DNA of 49,651 nt from Phytophthora sp. 'mugwort'. Lineage: Eukaryota > Oomycota > Peronosporomycetes > Peronosporales > Peronosporaceae. The notes below the pieces were generated by a model. That model had not been told where the DNA came from and made no database searches. It worked only from the letters and a program-made list of their open reading frames with translations. The position numbers were made by a program, and so were the translations under genes. This document shows positions 10,467 to 18,312 of the stretch, one piece after another. Where the stretch lies: the NCBI GenBank assembly GCA_033558025.1, contig JAUCEF010000084.1, positions 1-49,651 on the forward strand. Direction: 5' to 3'. Position 1 is the first letter of the stretch, and every line of letters starts with the position of its first letter.

Positions 10467-11219
10467 TTATTTTTTTTTCAAATATTCATTAATTAATTTT
10501 AAATTTAAATGAAAAGGATATAAAATTGTTTTATAAGAAGGTTCTTTAAAAAACATACCTGTTTTTATTTTTTTATTTCTATGTAAATAAGAAGTTATTA
10601 AAGGTTTTGATGGTTTTTTTTCACCTAAAATATAATAAATATTATTTTTATAAGAATATTTGTTATTTTTTTGATAAGGATATTTATTATAACGTTTATA
10701 AGAAGAAGAATATTTATTCTTTTCTTGATTAAAATGCTGTTTATAAAATTTTTTATCTCCTTTCAAACTATTATTTTTTTGAAAATTTCTAGTTCTTTGA
10801 AAACCTTCATTTTTTTGAAAATTTCTATTTTTTTGAAAACCTTCATTTTTTTGAAAATTTCTATTTTTTTGAAAATTTCTATTTTTTTGAAAACCTTCAT
10901 TTTTTTGAAAATTTCTATTTTTTTGAAAACCTTCATTTTTTTGAAAATTTCTATTTTTTTGAAAACCTTCATTTTTTTGAAAATTTCTAGTTCTTTGAAA
11001 ACCTTCATTTTTTTGAAAATTTCTAGTTCTTTGAAAATCTTCGTTTTTTTGAAAATTTCTAGTTCTTTGAAAATCTTCGTTTTTTTGAGAATTTTTATTT
11101 TTTTGAAAATTTCTATTTTTTTGAAAACCTTCGTTTTTTTGAGAATTTCTATTTTTTTGAAAACCCTCGTTTTTTTGAGAATTTTTATTTCTTTGAAAAT
11201 TTTTATTATCCTTTTGCAT
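10467..11219 (-). CDS. orf250: protein with 24 tandem hexapeptide repeats
   Basis: This 250-residue ORF is not recognised. Residues 8-151 consist of 24 uninterrupted hexapeptides of the form [FS]Q[KR][NT]xx, mostly FQKNEG alternating with FQKNRN or FQRTRN. The array is an 18-bp DNA repeat. The last 100 residues are non-repetitive and very basic and Tyr-rich (YKRYNKYPYQKNNKYSYKNN), then more ordinary (KPSKPLITSYLHRNKK, TGMFFKEPSYKTILYP). No membrane segment or targeting signal is seen. It follows rps4 by 2 nt and precedes rnl, so it is likely cotranscribed with the ribosomal genes. A ribosome-associated or RNA-binding role is an inference only. The opposite strand is also open across the array, which is a by-product of the repeat. 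Confidence 0.7.
   Translation of the reverse strand: MQKDNKNFQRNKNSQKNEGFQKNRNSQKNEGFQKNRNFQKNKNSQKNEDFQRTRNFQKNEDFQRTRNFQKNEGFQRTRNFQKNEGFQKNRNFQKNEGFQKNRNFQKNEGFQKNRNFQKNRNFQKNEGFQKNRNFQKNEGFQRTRNFQKNNSLKGDKKFYKQHFNQEKNKYSSSYKRYNKYPYQKNNKYSYKNNIYYILGEKKPSKPLITSYLHRNKKIKTGMFFKEPSYKTILYPFHLNLKLINEYLKKK
10767..11198 (-). repeat. Tandem 18-bp repeat array within orf250 (24 units)
   Basis: These 432 bp consist of two alternating 18-bp unit types (plus-strand GAAAACCTTCATTTTTTT and GAAAATTTCTATTTTTTT, with AGTTC and TTCG variants). Units towards the start codon are more diverged (SQKN, KN, ED variants) and those in the middle are nearly identical. This suggests recent unequal expansion in the middle. 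The array is in frame throughout. Confidence 0.95.
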
Positions 11220-11221
11220 AT

Positions 11222-11683
11222 TTATTTAATAATATGAATAATATCACCTTTATGTAATATAAAATTAGATTTACTTATAATTTTATTATTAACCTTAATT
11301 TTTTTATGATTAATTAATTGTTTTGCTTGAAAAATAGTTTTAACTAATTTTAATCTTACAAGATTTATATCTAAGCGACTTTCTAATAAAATTACAAATT
11401 TTTTAAAGATATTTATTTTATTATCTTTTTTTAATAATTTTTGAAATAAATTTTTTAATTGATATTCATGAATACATCCATAAAAATTCCGAAATTGTTG
11501 TTTTTCAAATAATCTTTTTTGAAAAAATTTTTTACGTTTTTCAGGTTTTATTTCTTTTCGATATCTTAATTTTTTTTTAAATAAATTCCATTTTTTTGAT
11601 TTTAATTTTAATAAGTTTAAATTTTTATGTATGTTCCTATTATTTTGAAAACATATTTTATTTCTCGGTCTTAATTTATTCAT
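11222..11683 (-). CDS. rps4: Ribosomal protein uS4
   Basis: This small-subunit assembly protein binds the 5' domain of rns. At 153 residues it is shorter than the bacterial protein (about 200). The N-terminal part is basic and diverged. The C-terminal S4 RNA-binding domain is clear: ESRLDINLVRLKLVKTIFQA, then QLINHKKIKVNNKIISKSNF and GDIIHI at the end. It follows rps2 after 8 nt. Confidence 0.92.
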   Translation of the reverse strand: MNKLRPRNKICFQNNRNIHKNLNLLKLKSKKWNLFKKKLRYRKEIKPEKRKKFFQKRLFEKQQFRNFYGCIHEYQLKNLFQKLLKKDNKINIFKKFVILLESRLDINLVRLKLVKTIFQAKQLINHKKIKVNNKIISKSNFILHKGDIIHIIK

Positions 11684-11691
11684 CTTATTTA

Positions 11692-12285
11692 TTAAAATAT
11701 TTTACGTAATAAATACATTAAAGTATATATTGATTGAATATTTTTAGAATTCATTACTACAGGATAATTAATATTTTGTATAGTTTGACTTGTATTTACT
11801 AATGAAATAGTAGGAATTTTTAAAACAGAAAGTTCTTGATTTAAAAAAGTATCTTTTACAGAACTTTTTATAACTAAAATTAATTTAATTTCATTTTCTT
11901 TTAATAAATAATTAATTATCTTATTAAATGTTGTATTCATAATTTTATTAGTAATTAAACCATTTACCCATTCTTTTGTAAAAAAAATGATATTTGGATT
12001 TTTTTTTATAAAAGATGTAGTTAATAAAAATTTAATTTCATTATCATTCCCTATTATTAAAATTTTTTCATTTTTTTTTAATATAATTTTAGTTAAATTA
12101 AATATACGTTTTAAAAAAAATGAAACATTTTTTAAATTAATTATAGTATAATCATGTCTACTTCCAAATATAAAAGATAATAATTCTTTATTTGTATCTA
12201 TTAAAGATTCTCCATACATATTTTTTGATTTAAATAATAAATTTAATAAAATATTATTATGTTTTTTTTTTTTTTTTTGTATCAT
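11692..12285 (-). CDS. rps2: Ribosomal protein uS2
   Basis: This small-subunit protein has 197 residues, slightly short for the family. Recognisable segments are the N-terminal YGESLIDTNKELLSFIFGSR region, KILIIGNDNE (the VGTK-like strand), EWVNGLITN, and the C-terminal region around IPTISLVNTSQ. It lies between rpl6 (6 nt upstream) and rps4. It is strongly diverged, but order and motifs agree. Confidence 0.9.
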   Translation of the reverse strand: MIQKKKKKHNNILLNLLFKSKNMYGESLIDTNKELLSFIFGSRHDYTIINLKNVSFFLKRIFNLTKIILKKNEKILIIGNDNEIKFLLTTSFIKKNPNIIFFTKEWVNGLITNKIMNTTFNKIINYLLKENEIKLILVIKSSVKDTFLNQELSVLKIPTISLVNTSQTIQNINYPVVMNSKNIQSIYTLMYLLRKIF

Positions 12286-12291
12286 ATTTAA

Positions 12292-12897
12292 TTATTTTTT
12301 ACTTTTTTTTCCCTCTTTTTGTAAAATTTTTTCATTTTTTAATAATAAACCTTTTCCTTTATATGGTTCAGGTTTTTTATGATTTTTAATATAATGTACA
12401 AATTGATGTAAAAAAATATAATCGATACTACTAAAAATTAAAGTATTTGTTTGATTAATAATTTCAATATTTAATGGAATTGGAATTCTAATATTATGAC
12501 TAAAACCTAATTTTAAAATTAAAGTATTATTTTCAATAAAAGCTTTAAAACCTATACCTTTTAATATTAAATTAATTTTAAAACCTTGTAAAACACCTTT
12601 TATTTTTATTTTTATTAATTTATTGTATAAATTTAAAATACTTTTTTTTTTTTTATTTTTATTAACAATAATTAATAATTTATTTTTTTTTATAAAAAAA
12701 TATAAATCATTAATTATTGTTAAAGATAATAAACCTAAAGATGTTTCAAAAAAAATTATTTTATTATTACTATAAATTTTTAAATCTGTTGGAAAAATAA
12801 AAGTTTTATCAATAAAAAATAAATTAATATTTCCTAAAGAACTTTTAAAAAAATTTTTATTTTTTAATTTAACATTTTTTTTTATTATTTTTATCAT
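12292..12897 (-). CDS. rpl6: Ribosomal protein uL6
   Basis: This large-subunit protein near the factor-binding site has 201 residues. It shows the two-domain layout of uL6. The second domain has GFKINLILKGIGFKAFIENN and LKLGFSHNIRIPIP. The C-terminus carries the family signature KPEPYKGKGLLLKNE. It sits between rps8 and rps2 with 6-nt spacers, keeping the bacterial rps14-rps8-rpl6 order. Confidence 0.94.
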   Translation of the reverse strand: MIKIIKKNVKLKNKNFFKSSLGNINLFFIDKTFIFPTDLKIYSNNKIIFFETSLGLLSLTIINDLYFFIKKNKLLIIVNKNKKKKSILNLYNKLIKIKIKGVLQGFKINLILKGIGFKAFIENNTLILKLGFSHNIRIPIPLNIEIINQTNTLIFSSIDYIFLHQFVHYIKNHKKPEPYKGKGLLLKNEKILQKEGKKSKK

Positions 12898-12903
12898 AAT
12901 TTT

Positions 12904-13284
12904 TTAAATAATTTTACAAATCAATTCACCACCAACATTTAATTTTTTAGCTTGTAAATCTGTTAAAATACCAATAGATGTTGAAAGAATATAAAATCCT
13001 GTTTTTTTTTTATATAAATCCTTATTAGCAATATATAAACGTTTTCCCGGTTTTGATAAACGTTTTATTTCAGTAATAACTGCTTTATTTTTTCTATATT
13101 TTAAATAAATCTCTAATTGATTTTTGGAATTTATCTTATAACTTTTTATAAAACCTTCTTTAATTAAGATATTTAAAATATTTATACTTTGTTTTGATTT
13201 TTGTTGTACTATTTTTGATTTTTTTACTAAATAACCATTTTTTATTTTTGAAAATAAATTGGAAAGAGTATCTGTTATAATCAT
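12904..13284 (-). CDS. rps8: Ribosomal protein uS8
   Basis: This small-subunit protein binds the central domain of rns. It has 126 residues, as usual. Features are the start MIITDTLSNLFSKIKNGYL, SKPGKRLYIANKDL, and the C-terminal STSIGILTDLQAKKLNVGGE followed by LICKII. It lies 7 nt after rps14. Confidence 0.95.
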   Translation of the reverse strand: MIITDTLSNLFSKIKNGYLVKKSKIVQQKSKQSINILNILIKEGFIKSYKINSKNQLEIYLKYRKNKAVITEIKRLSKPGKRLYIANKDLYKKKTGFYILSTSIGILTDLQAKKLNVGGELICKII

Positions 13285-13291
13285 AATTAAA

Positions 13292-13591
13292 TTACCAACT
13301 ATATTTAGAAATACCGGGTAAAAACCCTTTTGATGCTAATTTACGTAATTGGATTCTGGATATTTTAAATAAACGATAAATACTTTTAGAACGTCCAGTT
13401 AAAACACACACATTTTTAATTCTAGTAATTGATGAATTTTGATGGAAAAAAAACCACTTTTGTTGTAATTTCCATCTTAAATTTTTTTCAATATTTAAAT
13501 TTTTTGAAAGAATTTTTAAAGTTAATCTATTTTTTTCAAAATTTTTAAATAAATTACGTTGTTTAATATTTTTTTTAATTTTTTTTTGCAT
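13292..13591 (-). CDS. rps14: Ribosomal protein uS14
   Basis: This small-subunit head protein has 99 residues from the ATG at 13589-13591 (MQKKIKKN). The frame stays open upstream into trnA, but that extension is tRNA sequence and was not used. Family motifs are NVCVLTGRSKSIYRLFKISR and QLRKLASKGFLPGISKYSW at the C-terminus. The zinc-binding cysteines of some bacterial forms are absent, as in other mitochondrial versions. Confidence 0.95.
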   Translation of the reverse strand: MQKKIKKNIKQRNLFKNFEKNRLTLKILSKNLNIEKNLRWKLQQKWFFFHQNSSITRIKNVCVLTGRSKSIYRLFKISRIQLRKLASKGFLPGISKYSW

Positions 13592-13617
13592 AAAATTATA
13601 TTTAAGAAAGATAAATA

Positions 13618-13690
13618 TGGAGATAATCGGATTCGAACCGATAACATTATATTTGCAAAACATACTTTCTACCAGTTGAAATATATCCCC
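13618..13690 (-). tRNA. trnA(tgc): tRNA-Ala (UGC)
   Basis: The minus-strand cloverleaf has acceptor GGGGATA/TATCTCC, anticodon loop TTTGCAA and T-arm ATCGG-TTCGAAT-CCGAT. It lies between trnK and rps14. Confidence 0.9.
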
Positions 13691-13692
13691 AA

Positions 13693-13765
13693 TAAGTGTA
13701 TTGGGATTTGAACCCAAGACCATCAGATTAAAAGTCCGGTGCTCTACCAGCTGAGCTATACACTT
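13693..13765 (-). tRNA. trnK(ttt): tRNA-Lys (UUU)
   Basis: The minus-strand cloverleaf has acceptor AAGTGTA/TACACTT, anticodon loop CTTTTAA, D-arm AGCTCAGCTGGTAGAGC and T-arm TTGGG-TTCAAAT-CCCAA. Confidence 0.94.
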
Positions 13766-13775
13766 ATTTAAAAAA

Positions 13776-14168
13776 TTAATTAATTCTTATAAAAATTTTA
13801 TTTAATAATAAAAATTTTTTATTTAAAATATAATTAATTTTTTGTTTTAATATTTTATTAAAAATTGAAGTTTTTTGTATTTTAATATTTTGATTTTTTT
13901 TATAAATAGATAATTTTTTTGTTATAAATAACTCAAAATTAAAACAAAAAGTTTTATAAGAATTATTAAAAAAATAAATAATATTATTTTTTTCAAAATT
14001 AATTTGATTTTTTTTTTTATTATCAAAAATTATTTTTTTTTTTCTAAATTTTAAATTATAACAAATTTTAGGTAAAAAAAAATAAGTAATAAAAAAATAA
14101 AAATTAAAAAAAAAAAATAAAAACCAAGAAACTTGATTAAAAAATGAAAATTGATCGAATTGTGGCAT
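13776..14168 (-). CDS. atp8: ATP synthase subunit 8
   Basis: This is the peripheral-stalk subunit of the Fo part of ATP synthase (mitochondrial subunit 8, also called ymf19). The 130 residues begin with the family signature MPQFDQFSFFNQVSWF, followed by one aromatic-rich membrane helix (about residues 12-34, many Phe). A long Lys- and Asn-rich matrix tail completes it. It is placed between the rps1-like gene and trnK. Confidence 0.92.
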   Translation of the reverse strand: MPQFDQFSFFNQVSWFLFFFFNFYFFITYFFLPKICYNLKFRKKKIIFDNKKKNQINFEKNNIIYFFNNSYKTFCFNFELFITKKLSIYKKNQNIKIQKTSIFNKILKQKINYILNKKFLLLNKIFIRIN

Positions 14169-14229
14169 AATTTTATAATAAATTTTTATTTCTTCAACAT
14201 ATATTTTTCTTGAAAGAACACTTTTATTT

Positions 14230-14898
14230 TTATTTTATTTTAAAATTATTATTTTTTATTTTTTGATTTTGAATAATAGTTTGAATATAAGAAAGTCTTG
14301 AAAATTCTTTTTTTGATTTTTTAAATATATTTAAATTATTAACTTTAAAATTTAAATATTTTAATTTATAACAATTAATTAAACGTGTTGAATTAATTCT
14401 TCTTTTATAGAAACCTTTTTTATTATATTTATTAAAATAAAATTTTTTTTTATAATTTAAAGCATTATTTAAATTAATAGGTTTTATAGAAAAAATAAAT
14501 CCTAAAATTGAAATAAAAATTTTTTTATTATTCCAATTTCCACCAAGTAAACGACCTTTTATTGAATTATTTTTTTTTATTAAAATATTTTGAAGCATTA
14601 TTTTATTAAATTGATGTAATATATTATAAGTTAAATCATAATTAAATAATATAATATTTTCATATTTTATAGCAATTGTTGAAATTTTATCTATTTTTAT
14701 TAAAGTAAAAGGTAAATAAATGTTTTCATAATTATTAAATTCAATTACATAAGATTCTAAATTTAAATTATTAAATAAAATTGGATTTTCAAATAAAATA
14801 TTTTTTAATTTAAATTTTTTTTTTTTTAAATAATTATTTTTTAAAAATTGTTGATAATTTGATAAATTATTTGTTTTTTGTTTTTTTAATTTTTTCAT
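14230..14898 (-). CDS. S1-like ribosomal protein (putative rps1)
   Basis: This 222-residue basic protein is provisionally assigned to bS1. The segment NSIKGRLLGGNWNNKKIFIS plus GFIFSIKPIN, about residues 116-148, fits the S1 RNA-binding fold pattern (VKGR...GG...v.i.G..aFlP). The region just before resembles mitochondrial rps1 of plants and jakobids in layout, with two diverged OB-like halves and a basic tail. It sits between trnI(CAU)/rpl16 and atp8, inside the ribosomal-protein cluster, which supports the idea. It could instead be a lineage-specific ymf-type ORF. Confidence 0.45.
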   Translation of the reverse strand: MKKLKKQKTNNLSNYQQFLKNNYLKKKKFKLKNILFENPILFNNLNLESYVIEFNNYENIYLPFTLIKIDKISTIAIKYENIILFNYDLTYNILHQFNKIMLQNILIKKNNSIKGRLLGGNWNNKKIFISILGFIFSIKPINLNNALNYKKKFYFNKYNKKGFYKRRINSTRLINCYKLKYLNFKVNNLNIFKKSKKEFSRLSYIQTIIQNQKIKNNNFKIK

Positions 14899-14919
14899 TT
14901 AAAATAAAAATTTTTTAAT

Positions 14920-14993
14920 TAGGCCTAGTAGGATTTGAACCTACAACTATACCGTTATGAGCGGTATGCTCTAACCAATTAAACTATAAGCCT
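14920..14993 (-). tRNA. trnI(cat): tRNA-Ile (CAU), lysidine type
   Basis: The minus-strand cloverleaf has acceptor AGGCTTA/TAGGCCT and anticodon arm TACCG-CTCATAA-CGGTA. The run CTTATAGTTTAATTGGTT and the anticodon arm closely resemble plant-type tRNA-Ile(CAU), whose C34 is modified to lysidine to read AUA. It ends 2 nt from the rpl16 stop codon. Confidence 0.8.
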
Positions 14994-14995
14994 AA

Positions 14996-15400
14996 TTATT
15001 TATAAATAAATTTTGTTTTAACCGGCAATTTATTAGAACCCGCTTTTAAAACTTTTTTTGCATTTTCTAATGAAATACCGCTAATTTCATATAAAATTTG
15101 ACCTTTTTTAACTTTAGCAACCCAAAAAGAAACAGCACCTTTTCCTTTACCCATACGATTTTCTGTAGGTTTTGCTGTTACAGGTGTATCTGGAAAAACA
15201 CGAATCCAAAGAAATCCTAATCGTTTCATTTTTCGAATAATTATTCGACGAGTTGCTTCTATTTGTCTTGATGTTAAACGTGTTTCTTTTAAAACTTTAA
15301 TAGCATATTTACCATAAACAATATTATTACCTTTTGTTGTTTTACCTGTAAGTTTACTTTTAAATTGTTTTTTATATTTAGTTTTTTTTGGAAATAACAT
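14996..15400 (-). CDS. rpl16: Ribosomal protein uL16
   Basis: This large-subunit protein near the A site has 134 residues, the usual length. Start MLFPKKTKYKKQFKSKLTGK, central RQIEATRRIIIRKMKR, and RVFPDTPVTAKPTENRMGKG with KGAVSFWVAKVKKGQILYEI are all classical. Its first 23 nt overlap the 3' end of rps3, an arrangement common in mitochondrial clusters. Confidence 0.98.
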   Translation of the reverse strand: MLFPKKTKYKKQFKSKLTGKTTKGNNIVYGKYAIKVLKETRLTSRQIEATRRIIIRKMKRLGFLWIRVFPDTPVTAKPTENRMGKGKGAVSFWVAKVKKGQILYEISGISLENAKKVLKAGSNKLPVKTKFIYK

Positions 15401-16208
15401 AATTAGTATTTTTAATTCTTTGTTTTTTTAAAAATTTAGAATTTAATGTAGTTTTTAGTGGTTTAAAAAAAATCCATAATTTAATACTACAAATACCCGA
15501 TGGTGTTTTAAATTCATTAAAATGATATTTAATATCATATTCTAAAGTATTTAATGGTATTTTTCCTTTTTGAAAAATTAGTTTTTTTTTACGTTTTGAT
15601 TTATTTAAACGACCTTTAAATTGTAAACGATAACCAATAAAATTAGAAAATATTTTAAAAAATTCTTGAAGCATATTATCAATATTATTAATAAATTTTT
15701 TATGTGTTTTTTTTTTTTCTAATGTTTGTTTAATATAAAAAGTTATAATATTTATATTTTTAGTATAAAAAGCATAACTAAAATTATAAATCATTTTTTT
15801 AACATTTTTATTAATTCGATTATTTTTTCTTATTTTATCAAAAATTCTTTTTAAATTTTTTCGTAATTTAATTAATTCAAAAAATTGGACATTTTTGATA
15901 AATAATTTAATATTATTATTAATATAATATATATTTAAATATTTAATAATTTGATTATAAGATAATTTATAATATTTTTTTGCATTTTTTTGAATATAAA
16001 CATATATATTTATATTATTTGATGTTTTTACTATATTTATATCTATTAATTTTAAATTTTTATAATTAAAAATATTTTGAAAATATTTTTTAATTTCTAA
16101 ATCAAAATGCAATAAATTAGAATACTCATTATTATTAACAATCCATTGGGAATCCCAATTTTTTTTTTTATTTAATCTTAAACTAATTGGTATAATTTTT
16201 TGACCCAT
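15378..16208 (-). CDS. rps3: Ribosomal protein uS3
   Basis: This small-subunit protein lies at the mRNA entry channel. The 276 residues start MGQKIIPISLRL, with the DSQWIVNNNEYSNLL segment typical of the family. The C-terminal domain carries GYRLQFKGRLNKSKRKKKL and TPSGICSIKLWIF. The middle is an AT-driven Lys/Asn-rich stretch of low conservation. It follows rps19 by 3 nt and overlaps rpl16 by 23 nt. Confidence 0.96.
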   Translation of the reverse strand: MGQKIIPISLRLNKKKNWDSQWIVNNNEYSNLLHFDLEIKKYFQNIFNYKNLKLIDINIVKTSNNINIYVYIQKNAKKYYKLSYNQIIKYLNIYYINNNIKLFIKNVQFFELIKLRKNLKRIFDKIRKNNRINKNVKKMIYNFSYAFYTKNINIITFYIKQTLEKKKTHKKFINNIDNMLQEFFKIFSNFIGYRLQFKGRLNKSKRKKKLIFQKGKIPLNTLEYDIKYHFNEFKTPSGICSIKLWIFFKPLKTTLNSKFLKKQRIKNTNYVISKKN

Positions 16209-16211
16209 AAT

Positions 16212-16448
16212 TTATTTTTTTTTTTTATATATATGTTTTTTTCGTGTATTAATAAATTCACCAAATTTAAAACCAATCATTTTATCATTTATTTCCAAAT
16301 TAATAAATATTTTACCATTATAAATACTTACAGAATGATTACTATATTCAGGTAATATTGTTAAATTTTTATTAGTTATTTTTATCCATTGTTTTTTTTT
16401 TAATAAATTAACTTTAAAAAATGGACCTTTATATTTACTTCTAGACAT
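16212..16448 (-). CDS. rps19: Ribosomal protein uS19
   Basis: This small-subunit head protein has 78 residues, close to the bacterial length. Features are MSRSKYKGPFFKVNLL, then TILPEYSNHSVSIYNGKIF, and GFKFGEFINTRKKH. It is flanked by rpl2 and rps3 with 3-nt spacers, as in the S10 operon. Confidence 0.97.
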   Translation of the reverse strand: MSRSKYKGPFFKVNLLKKKQWIKITNKNLTILPEYSNHSVSIYNGKIFINLEINDKMIGFKFGEFINTRKKHIYKKKK

Positions 16449-16451
16449 AAT

Positions 16452-17258
16452 TTATTTAATAATTAATTTTTTTTTTGTTTTTTTACGTGTAGGCTTTCCT
16501 TTAGTTATTTTACCTTGTGGTGTTACAGAAGGTCGCCCTCCACTTGTTTTACCCTCACCACCACCATGTGGATGATCGACAGGATTTTTTGCTACACCAC
16601 GTACAGAAGGTCGTCTATTTAACCAACGTGAACGCCCAGCTTTACCTAATTTAATTTTTTTATGATTAATATTAGATACAACACCTAATGTTGCATAACA
16701 AGTTAATAAAATTAATTTTAATTCACCAGAATTTAAACGAATTCGAGCGTATTTATTATCAATTTTTTGAATTAATTGTGCAGATGTTCCAGCACTTCTT
16801 ATTAATTTTCCTCTAGATTTTGGATATAAACTAATATTATGAATTAAACTACCAATTGGTATATTTTGTAATGGTAAAGCATTACCTACTTTTAATTCAG
16901 CATTAGGTGAACTTTTTATATATTGATTAATTTTTAAACCTTCCGGTGCTAAAATTAAATAAGATTTAGAATTGTTTTTAATATAAGCGATATTTGCGGA
17001 ACGATTAGGATCATATAAAATTTTAATAATATAACCTTCAATATTTTTAGATCTATTAAAATCAATTATTCTATATAAACGTTTATGTCCACCACCGCGA
17101 TGTTTTATAGTTATTTTACCTTGATTATTTTTACCATTAGCACGTTGAAAACCTTTTGTTAAAGATTTAATTTTAAAAATTTTAGTTAAATTATCTTTTT
17201 TTAATAAAAATGTTTGACGTTGTGATGGTGTTATAGGTTTTATTTTTTTTTCTATCAT
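16452..17258 (-). CDS. rpl2: Ribosomal protein uL2
   Basis: This core large-subunit protein is required for peptidyl-transferase assembly. It has 268 residues, near full length, so it is not split as in plant mitochondria. Markers are KHRGGGHKRLYRIIDFNR in the N-terminal half, and RGVAKNPVDHPHGGGEGKTS with the catalytic-centre His, then GGRPSVTPQGK. It is the first gene of the minus-strand block, 28 nt from divergent rps13. Confidence 0.98.
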   Translation of the reverse strand: MIEKKIKPITPSQRQTFLLKKDNLTKIFKIKSLTKGFQRANGKNNQGKITIKHRGGGHKRLYRIIDFNRSKNIEGYIIKILYDPNRSANIAYIKNNSKSYLILAPEGLKINQYIKSSPNAELKVGNALPLQNIPIGSLIHNISLYPKSRGKLIRSAGTSAQLIQKIDNKYARIRLNSGELKLILLTCYATLGVVSNINHKKIKLGKAGRSRWLNRRPSVRGVAKNPVDHPHGGGEGKTSGGRPSVTPQGKITKGKPTRKKTKKKLIIK

Positions 17259-17286
17259 TTTATATGGTATATAGATAAAATCTATT
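17259..17286. promoter_or_regulatory. Divergent spacer rpl2/rps13, likely bidirectional promoter region
   Basis: Only 28 bp separate the start codons of minus-strand rpl2 and plus-strand rps13. Transcripts for both blocks probably start in or near it, or inside the flanking genes. The ATATGGTATATAGATA stretch is the main feature. No consensus is known for this organism. Confidence 0.35.
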
Positions 17287-17700
17287 ATGTTATATATTTT
17301 TAATAAAACAATTTCAGATTCAAAAAGTATTTTATATTCATTAACTATATTATATGGTATTAATGAATTTCAATCCAAGAAAATTTGTAAAAATATAGGA
17401 ATTAATCCTCAAATCACCCTTAATAAACTTAAAAACAACCATGTAAACCGACTGGTTAATTATATTAATAAAAATTTAAAAGTTGAACAACTTTTAAAAA
17501 AAATTAAAACTGAAAGATTAAATGAATTAGTAGAAATTAAAAGTAATCGTGGAATTAGACAAAGTCAGGGATTACCTGTTAGAGGACAACGTACTCATAC
17601 AAATTCAAAAACATCTAAAAAATTAAAAAAAATTTTTATTCAAAAACGTATTTCACGTAATAAACGACCATTTAAAAGTCAAAAAAAAAAAAAAAGATAA
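17287..17700 (+). CDS. rps13: Ribosomal protein uS13
   Basis: This small-subunit head protein contacts the P-site tRNA and the large subunit. It has 137 residues. The helix-two-turn-helix N-terminal domain (LYGINEFQSKKICKNIGI) and the C-terminal signature SNRGIRQSQGLPVRGQRTHT are clear. It heads a short plus-strand block with rps11, matching the bacterial rps13-rps11 order. Confidence 0.97.
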   Translation: MLYIFNKTISDSKSILYSLTILYGINEFQSKKICKNIGINPQITLNKLKNNHVNRLVNYINKNLKVEQLLKKIKTERLNELVEIKSNRGIRQSQGLPVRGQRTHTNSKTSKKLKKIFIQKRISRNKRPFKSQKKKKR

Positions 17701-17712
17701 AGTTATTATTCT

Positions 17713-18126
17713 ATGAATAAAAATAAATATAATTTTAAAAATAAATTTAAAAAAAAAATAAATTTAAAAAAAAAAAATCCTTTAATTTTAACAAATTTAC
17801 ATATTACAGCAAATTTAAAAAATACTATTATAAGTTTAACAACTTATAAAGGAAATCTTTTAAAACAATGGTCTACAAAATCATTAAAAAAAACACGTTT
17901 TAAAAAAAATACACCATATAATGTTCAATTAATTGTATATAAAATTAATAAATATCTTCAATTAAAAAAAATAAAAAAATTAAAAATTTATTTACATGGT
18001 ACTGGTTTAGGTCGATATAATGTTTTAAAAAATATAAAAAATAAAAAAATTAAAATAAAATATATTTTAGATAAAACAACAAAACCTTTTAATGGTTGTA
18101 GATTAAAAAAACAAAAAAGACGTTAA
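17713..18126 (+). CDS. rps11: Ribosomal protein uS11
   Basis: This small-subunit platform protein has 137 residues with a Lys-rich N-terminal extension. Family signatures are ILTNLHITANLKNTIISLT, LYLHGTGLGR-like HGTGLGRYNVLK, and the C-terminal PFNGCRLKKQKRR. It follows rps13 after 12 nt and precedes trnS(UGA). Confidence 0.96.
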   Translation: MNKNKYNFKNKFKKKINLKKKNPLILTNLHITANLKNTIISLTTYKGNLLKQWSTKSLKKTRFKKNTPYNVQLIVYKINKYLQLKKIKKLKIYLHGTGLGRYNVLKNIKNKKIKIKYILDKTTKPFNGCRLKKQKRR

Positions 18127-18135
18127 TTTTAATAT

Positions 18136-18220
18136 GGATAGGTGATCGAGTGGTTTAAGGTGTCAGTCTTGAAAACTGAAGTATGTAATAATACCGTGGG
18201 TTCAAATCCCACTCTATCCT
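18136..18220 (+). tRNA. trnS(tga): tRNA-Ser (UGA)
   Basis: This is a class II tRNA with acceptor GGATAGG/TCTATCC, anticodon arm TCAGT-CTTGAAA-ACTGA, a long variable arm, and T-arm GTGGG-TTCAAAT-CCCAC. Confidence 0.94.
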
Positions 18221-18224
18221 TTAA

Positions 18225-18295
18225 AAGCTAGAGACGGATTCGAACCGTCATTAAAGGATTTGCAGTCCTTTACATTACCTTTATGTTATCTAGCC
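18225..18295 (-). tRNA. trnC(gca): tRNA-Cys (GCA)
   Basis: The minus-strand cloverleaf has anticodon arm AAGGA-CTGCAAA-TCCTT, T-arm GACGG-TTCGAAT-CCGTC and acceptor GGCTAGA paired with TCTAGCT (first pair G-U). It is a lone minus-strand gene between plus-strand trnS and rpl31. Confidence 0.92.
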
Positions 18296-18312
18296 AAAAT
18301 AAATTATATTAT

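Noticed and set aside
10767..11198. CRISPR-like array
   Set aside because: Units are contiguous with no unique spacers and stay in frame with a protein.
10671..11237. 188-residue hydrophobic plus-strand ORF (IFLKIS/IFLKTF repeats) and an 81-residue minus-strand ORF
   Set aside because: Both are other-frame readings of the 18-bp array in orf250. The minus-strand 250-residue frame has a sensible position, start and non-repeat tail.
13592..13723. N-terminal extension of rps14 (and similar extensions of nad3, nad4, rps12, rpl31)
   Set aside because: In each case the extra codons are read through a neighbouring tRNA gene; an ATG matching the family start lies just downstream.
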